A stretch of 64,000 nucleotides of DNA, taken from assembly GCA_017347445.1 (NCBI GenBank), contig AP021856.1, positions 3,418,613 to 3,482,612 of the forward strand, given 5' to 3'. Source of the stretch: Candidatus Brocadia pituitae (GTDB taxonomy: Bacteria; Planctomycetota; Brocadiia; Brocadiales; Brocadiaceae). Under the pieces are notes generated by a model, which was given only the letters and a program-made list of their open reading frames with translations, ran no database searches and was not told the DNA's origin. Position numbers and translations under genes: made by a program. Every line of letters begins with the position of its first letter. Positions within the stretch are counted from its first letter, which is position 1. Positions 61,202 to 64,000 of this stretch are shown here, piece by piece.

Positions 61202-62551
61202 TTATTCATGGGTATTCCCTTGTACTTTCCAATATCCGCCTTTTTTTGGTCCGACATGGCGGAGACTGCCTTCCCTAACTAATTTGGAAGTAGCCCTTTC
61301 AACAGCGCTTAAGGACTTTCCTGTTATTTCAGCTACCTCGACAAGTGACATATCCGGATGAGCGCTTAATATCTGTAGTATGAGTTCAGGGGTCTTGGCT
61401 TTTTTTTCTACCTGCGTTTCTACCTGCGTTTCTACCTGCGTTTTACCTTTGGTGCCTGCCCGAAAGGTTATCATCAACCCGGCAAAATCATAATTGATCT
61501 CAGGCGCAGGAATACCGGCAAGTTTGCACTCATTATGTATCTTTTCTATTCCCCTGCCCCATGCCTCAATGAGTCCGGTTCTGAAAAAAGTGTTGGCGAT
61601 GAGGGGGTTATACGGTTTCGATGGATGTTTTTCCTGCAACTGCTTGACAGTCCAGTTTTCCGGCAGGTACCCGTCATTCCAAAAGATGATTTTATCTTCG
61701 TACACGCTGATTTGAATCGGCGTCCCGCTGCTATAATCTTTATGAACGAGGGCATTCAGCAGGGCTTCGCGCAAGGCATTTTTCGGGAACGGGTATTTTT
61801 CAACCCTCGTAATGCCCTCGTAGCTGATATTGGCTCTCAGGTACTTCGTCAACAGCAGGTCGAGGGTTTTATCCGCCTGCTGGAAGAGATTGCCGTGGAC
61901 TTCATCCTGGTATAGCAGGTCGGCGTCGGTTCTGAAAAAACCTATCTTCACATAAGCGCCCGGCACATACTTTTCAGGGGCATGGTGAAACAGCAGTATC
62001 GCCGCCCGCTTGAGATAAGGTTCTTCTACCAGTTGCAGATTCTCCAGCAGTGCCTTATTGCTATCTCCGAGCACTTCATCGCTCATGCGCCCGCTTTTTG
62101 CCGCTTTTGTCCGGAACAGTTCGAACGAATCACTTCTGAAATCAGCAACACCGACCTGTGGCACCGGAACACTGTCCCAACGCTTCCCCTGTTTTTGCAG
62201 CAGGAACTTATCAAGAGCCGCGCCCTTGAGCTCCTGCTTGGTGCTGCCGCTTCGATAATGATACTCACCCTTGTAGCTCACCGGATAAGGATATGGCTCT
62301 ACCAGGATTTCAAGAAAGTCTTTACCCCTGGCTGATTTTAAGTTGACGTCAACAATGATGCCCAGAATATCCCTCACCTTGTTGGGAATATCCACCATAA
62401 GTTTCTCAGCATGGTCAACACCCGTGATAACCCCTTTGTTGTTTTTCCCGATAACGAGCGTACCGCCCATGGCATTGGCAAAGCCACAAATCCACTTGAT
62501 ATACTCATCCCGCCAGGTTTCTTTCCATTCGATGCTCTGATTTTCTTTCAT
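61202..62551 (-). CDS. Schlafen-AlbA_2 / ATP-binding regulator with C-terminal HTH
   Basis: 449 residues. AlbA_2 domain: IEWKETWRDEYIKWICGFAN followed by AMGGTLVIGKNNKGVITGVD. A GHKL-like ATP-binding block contains NALREALLNALVHKDY and IIFWNDGYLPE. The C-terminal winged helix reads VEVAEITGKSLSAVERATSK. A linker holds three near-perfect copies of a 12-base unit (TQVETQVETQVE). It overlaps the hsdS stop by 4 bases. Such proteins are frequent riders in restriction operons and may regulate them; the exact function is unknown. Confidence 0.9.
   Translation of the reverse strand: MKENQSIEWKETWRDEYIKWICGFANAMGGTLVIGKNNKGVITGVDHAEKLMVDIPNKVRDILGIIVDVNLKSARGKDFLEILVEPYPYPVSYKGEYHYRSGSTKQELKGAALDKFLLQKQGKRWDSVPVPQVGVADFRSDSFELFRTKAAKSGRMSDEVLGDSNKALLENLQLVEEPYLKRAAILLFHHAPEKYVPGAYVKIGFFRTDADLLYQDEVHGNLFQQADKTLDLLLTKYLRANISYEGITRVEKYPFPKNALREALLNALVHKDYSSGTPIQISVYEDKIIFWNDGYLPENWTVKQLQEKHPSKPYNPLIANTFFRTGLIEAWGRGIEKIHNECKLAGIPAPEINYDFAGLMITFRAGTKGKTQVETQVETQVEKKAKTPELILQILSAHPDMSLVEVAEITGKSLSAVERATSKLVREGSLRHVGPKKGGYWKVQGNTHE
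61408..61445. repeat. Short tandem repeat, 12-base unit x3
   Basis: The unit is CTACCTGCGTTT in plus sense, three copies, coding for the (TQVE)3 linker of the AlbA-domain protein. Copy number could vary by slippage without breaking the frame. Confidence 0.8.
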
Positions 62552-63822
62552 GCCAACCTCGTCTTCCCGGTCAAGAGTTCCTGCATCATCCCCTGCTTTA
62601 TCATTTTGTATTTCACCAACTTCTTTTCCAGGGCTTCTATTTCAGCATCCATGTCCGAAAGGACTTGGGCAATGGCGGTTTGCTCGATTTTGGTAGAGGG
62701 AATGGGAATTAGTAATTGTTTTAACTGACTTCCTGTTATTAGCGGTTGTCCTGAACCAAAAACCAACTTATTTAAGTTGAATAATCTCAGAAAAAATACA
62801 GCATATAAAAAACAAACATCATTTTTCAACTGAACCATTAGTGTATTATCAGAAACACAATATTTTCCGTTAACCCAATTAACTGTTCCTGCATTTGCAC
62901 CAACCCGTGCTACTAAAAATTTCTCGCCTTCGTAATCATATTTATTACTCAAACCTATTATTCCAGTTGAACCGTAAATTGGATATATTCCATTACTTGG
63001 TTTTGTGTCTGACTTGCCAGAAGCAATTAATGATGAGATTGAACCTAATTTCTTCACATCCCAATCACTTGGAATAATCCCTACCTCGGTCTGTTTATAA
63101 TCTTTCTTTTTTTCAAACCCCGGCAGGCGTTTCTTACCGGTGAGGAGTTGTTGCATAGCCCCCTGTTTGATATTCCGCTTTTTTGTAATGAGTTTTTCCA
63201 GACTGCTGATGAGCGCATCCGCATCGCTTAAGGCAGTGGCAATGCCGGTTTGTTCGGCTTTGGTGGGAGGAAGGGGGATTTTATATTTTTTCAGATTAGC
63301 CATTGAAATGGCAGGCTGAGCACCAGTAGTCCTTAATATCTCAAAATTTCTTATTGTATGATGCCTCCATAATATTTGAGCAATCAATTCTGTTGAAAAT
63401 CTGTTTTCGTCAATAGTTATTTTTAAAGAATTACCAGATAAAATGCCCTCAGGATGTTCTTTTGGCAGAATCGCACTTGCACCACAGCGTTCACCAATTT
63501 TAGCCATAACAATATCGCCACCTTTTACTGCACTTCTTCTCTCTTGTTTAAACTTTTCAAGGTCAACATATAAGTATTCCGAAGCAAAAAATTTACCATC
63601 TGTTACATAGCCGCTTGTAATGATTGGAATACCGGATTTACGATAATGAATAGTTTTTAAATTTGAACCAAAGGGTCCATCAACAATAGTATATTGTTTG
63701 TTCTTTGGTGTTAATTCCGCAATTGGTAGTATAACCCAATCACTTGGAATCATCCCCACCTCGGTCTGCTTATAACCTTTTTTCAATTGAGAATTGACAG
63801 TTAGTAATTGACAATTATCCAT
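62548..63822 (-). CDS. hsdS: Type I restriction specificity subunit
   Basis: 424 residues from the ATG at 63822, which has AGGAAAG ahead; an upstream ATG at 63861 lies inside the preceding gene. Two target-recognition domains begin KQTEVGMIPSDW and KQTEVGIIPSDW, each followed by a coiled coil: QTGIATALSDADALISSLEK ... IKQGAMQQLLTGKKRL and QTAIAQVLSDMDAEIEALEK ... IKQGMMQELLTGKTRL. Each TRD reads half of a bipartite DNA site. Its ATG overlaps the stop of the upstream DUF1016 gene. Confidence 0.97.
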   Translation of the reverse strand: MDNCQLLTVNSQLKKGYKQTEVGMIPSDWVILPIAELTPKNKQYTIVDGPFGSNLKTIHYRKSGIPIITSGYVTDGKFFASEYLYVDLEKFKQERRSAVKGGDIVMAKIGERCGASAILPKEHPEGILSGNSLKITIDENRFSTELIAQILWRHHTIRNFEILRTTGAQPAISMANLKKYKIPLPPTKAEQTGIATALSDADALISSLEKLITKKRNIKQGAMQQLLTGKKRLPGFEKKKDYKQTEVGIIPSDWDVKKLGSISSLIASGKSDTKPSNGIYPIYGSTGIIGLSNKYDYEGEKFLVARVGANAGTVNWVNGKYCVSDNTLMVQLKNDVCFLYAVFFLRLFNLNKLVFGSGQPLITGSQLKQLLIPIPSTKIEQTAIAQVLSDMDAEIEALEKKLVKYKMIKQGMMQELLTGKTRLA

Positions 63823-64000
63823 TGTCTTTCCTTCCGCCCAGCTCCGCTTCGATCTCCTCAATGCTCGGCAGGCTGGACTTCAGGTTATCGGGCAGGGAGC
63901 GGGTCAGTTCGTACTCAGATATGCCGATGGGTTTATGCACATCACGCAAGGCATACTCGGCAAGGATTTTGTCTTTGGTCTGACACAAAATGAGCCCAAT
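63815..64000 (-). CDS. C-terminal part of a second DUF1016 nuclease-family protein (cut by window edge)
   Basis: 61 codons ending in a TAA at 63815-63817. The sequence IGLILCQTKDKILAEYALRD continues VHKPIGISEYELTRSLPDNL and ends PSIEEIEAELGGRKDNG. This is the standard C-terminus of DUF1016/YhcG proteins. The stop overlaps the hsdS start. Comparison with the full DUF1016 at 59949 shows the same family but low identity, so this is not a recent duplicate. Confidence 0.88.
   Translation of the reverse strand: MGLILCQTKDKILAEYALRDVHKPIGISEYELTRSLPDNLKSSLPSIEEIEAELGGRKDNG

Noticed and set aside
1-64000. tRNA, rRNA, prophage or integrated plasmid
   Set aside because: I found no tRNA T-arm signature with a foldable cloverleaf, no rRNA, and no integrase, capsid, terminase or replication genes.

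Overview
This 64 kb window is bacterial chromosome of moderate GC content. It carries no rRNA, tRNA or CRISPR array that I can see. The gene content suggests a Gram-negative anaerobe or microaerobe with a periplasm rich in c-type cytochromes and copper proteins: LptB, a TonB-dependent receptor, a TolC-like porin, a pentaheme cytochrome c, a cytochrome c'-type lipoprotein, a multicopper oxidase, Fe-S fumarase and ferredoxin. The signal peptidase has zinc-ribbon inserts. My best inference is an anammox-type planctomycete (Brocadiales: Brocadia/Kuenenia relatives), but no marker gene here proves it.

Layout. 1-4.8 kb: a cut-off sensor protein, a B12-binding radical SAM enzyme, argininosuccinate synthase and a PAS histidine kinase. 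4.8-16.7 kb: a defence island transcribed leftward. It holds a PLD-nuclease/SF2-helicase protein, a REP-associated (RAYT-type) transposase, an Eco57I-like DNA methyltransferase, an unknown 567-residue protein, and toxin-antitoxin pairs (RelE type, HepT/MntA, VapC/FitA-like). Decayed copies of the methyltransferase 3' end lie between these pairs. Short palindromic repeats are inserted in frame inside the methyltransferase and helicase genes. 16.7-25 kb: housekeeping genes for envelope, secretion and translation (ABC exporter, lptB, lepB, lepA, ROK kinase, site-2 protease).

25-32.3 kb: the most distinctive block. It contains an NtrC-type sigma-54 activator, a single-domain protoglobin, a small ferredoxin, a truncated receiver paralogue of the activator, a secreted multicopper oxidase, and a secreted protein joining an N-terminal cupredoxin to a histidine-rich beta-propeller. 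It could be a gas- or redox-responsive copper module.

32.4-47 kb: metabolic and envelope genes. They are pcm, selD (itself apparently a selenoprotein with an in-frame UGA), a cytochrome c' lipoprotein, a KBL-type synthase, cvpA, an AsmA-like protein, the two subunits of Fe-S fumarase, an unusual acetyltransferase/2-oxoacid oxidoreductase gamma fusion, a TonB receptor and a pentaheme cytochrome. 47-49.4 kb: a second RAYT element, with terminal inverted repeats, that truncates a DNA methyltransferase gene; a BIME-like repeat follows. 49.6-56 kb: mutS, folE, a TolC-like protein and a double-hotdog thioesterase. 56.2-64 kb: a type I restriction-modification operon (hsdR, hsdS) with two DUF1016 nuclease-type proteins, a Schlafen-AlbA regulator, a YgjP-type metallopeptidase and a duplicated hsdS 3' end. 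hsdM is not in the window.

Two themes recur. First, palindromic or fold-back repeats of at least six families are scattered both inside and between genes, and two RAYT transposases are present. Second, accessory genes have been slotted next to the 3' ends of DNA-modification genes together with duplicate copies of those 3' ends. Several apparent frameshifts coincide with A/T homopolymers that are one base short, so sequencing error must be considered before those genes are called broken.
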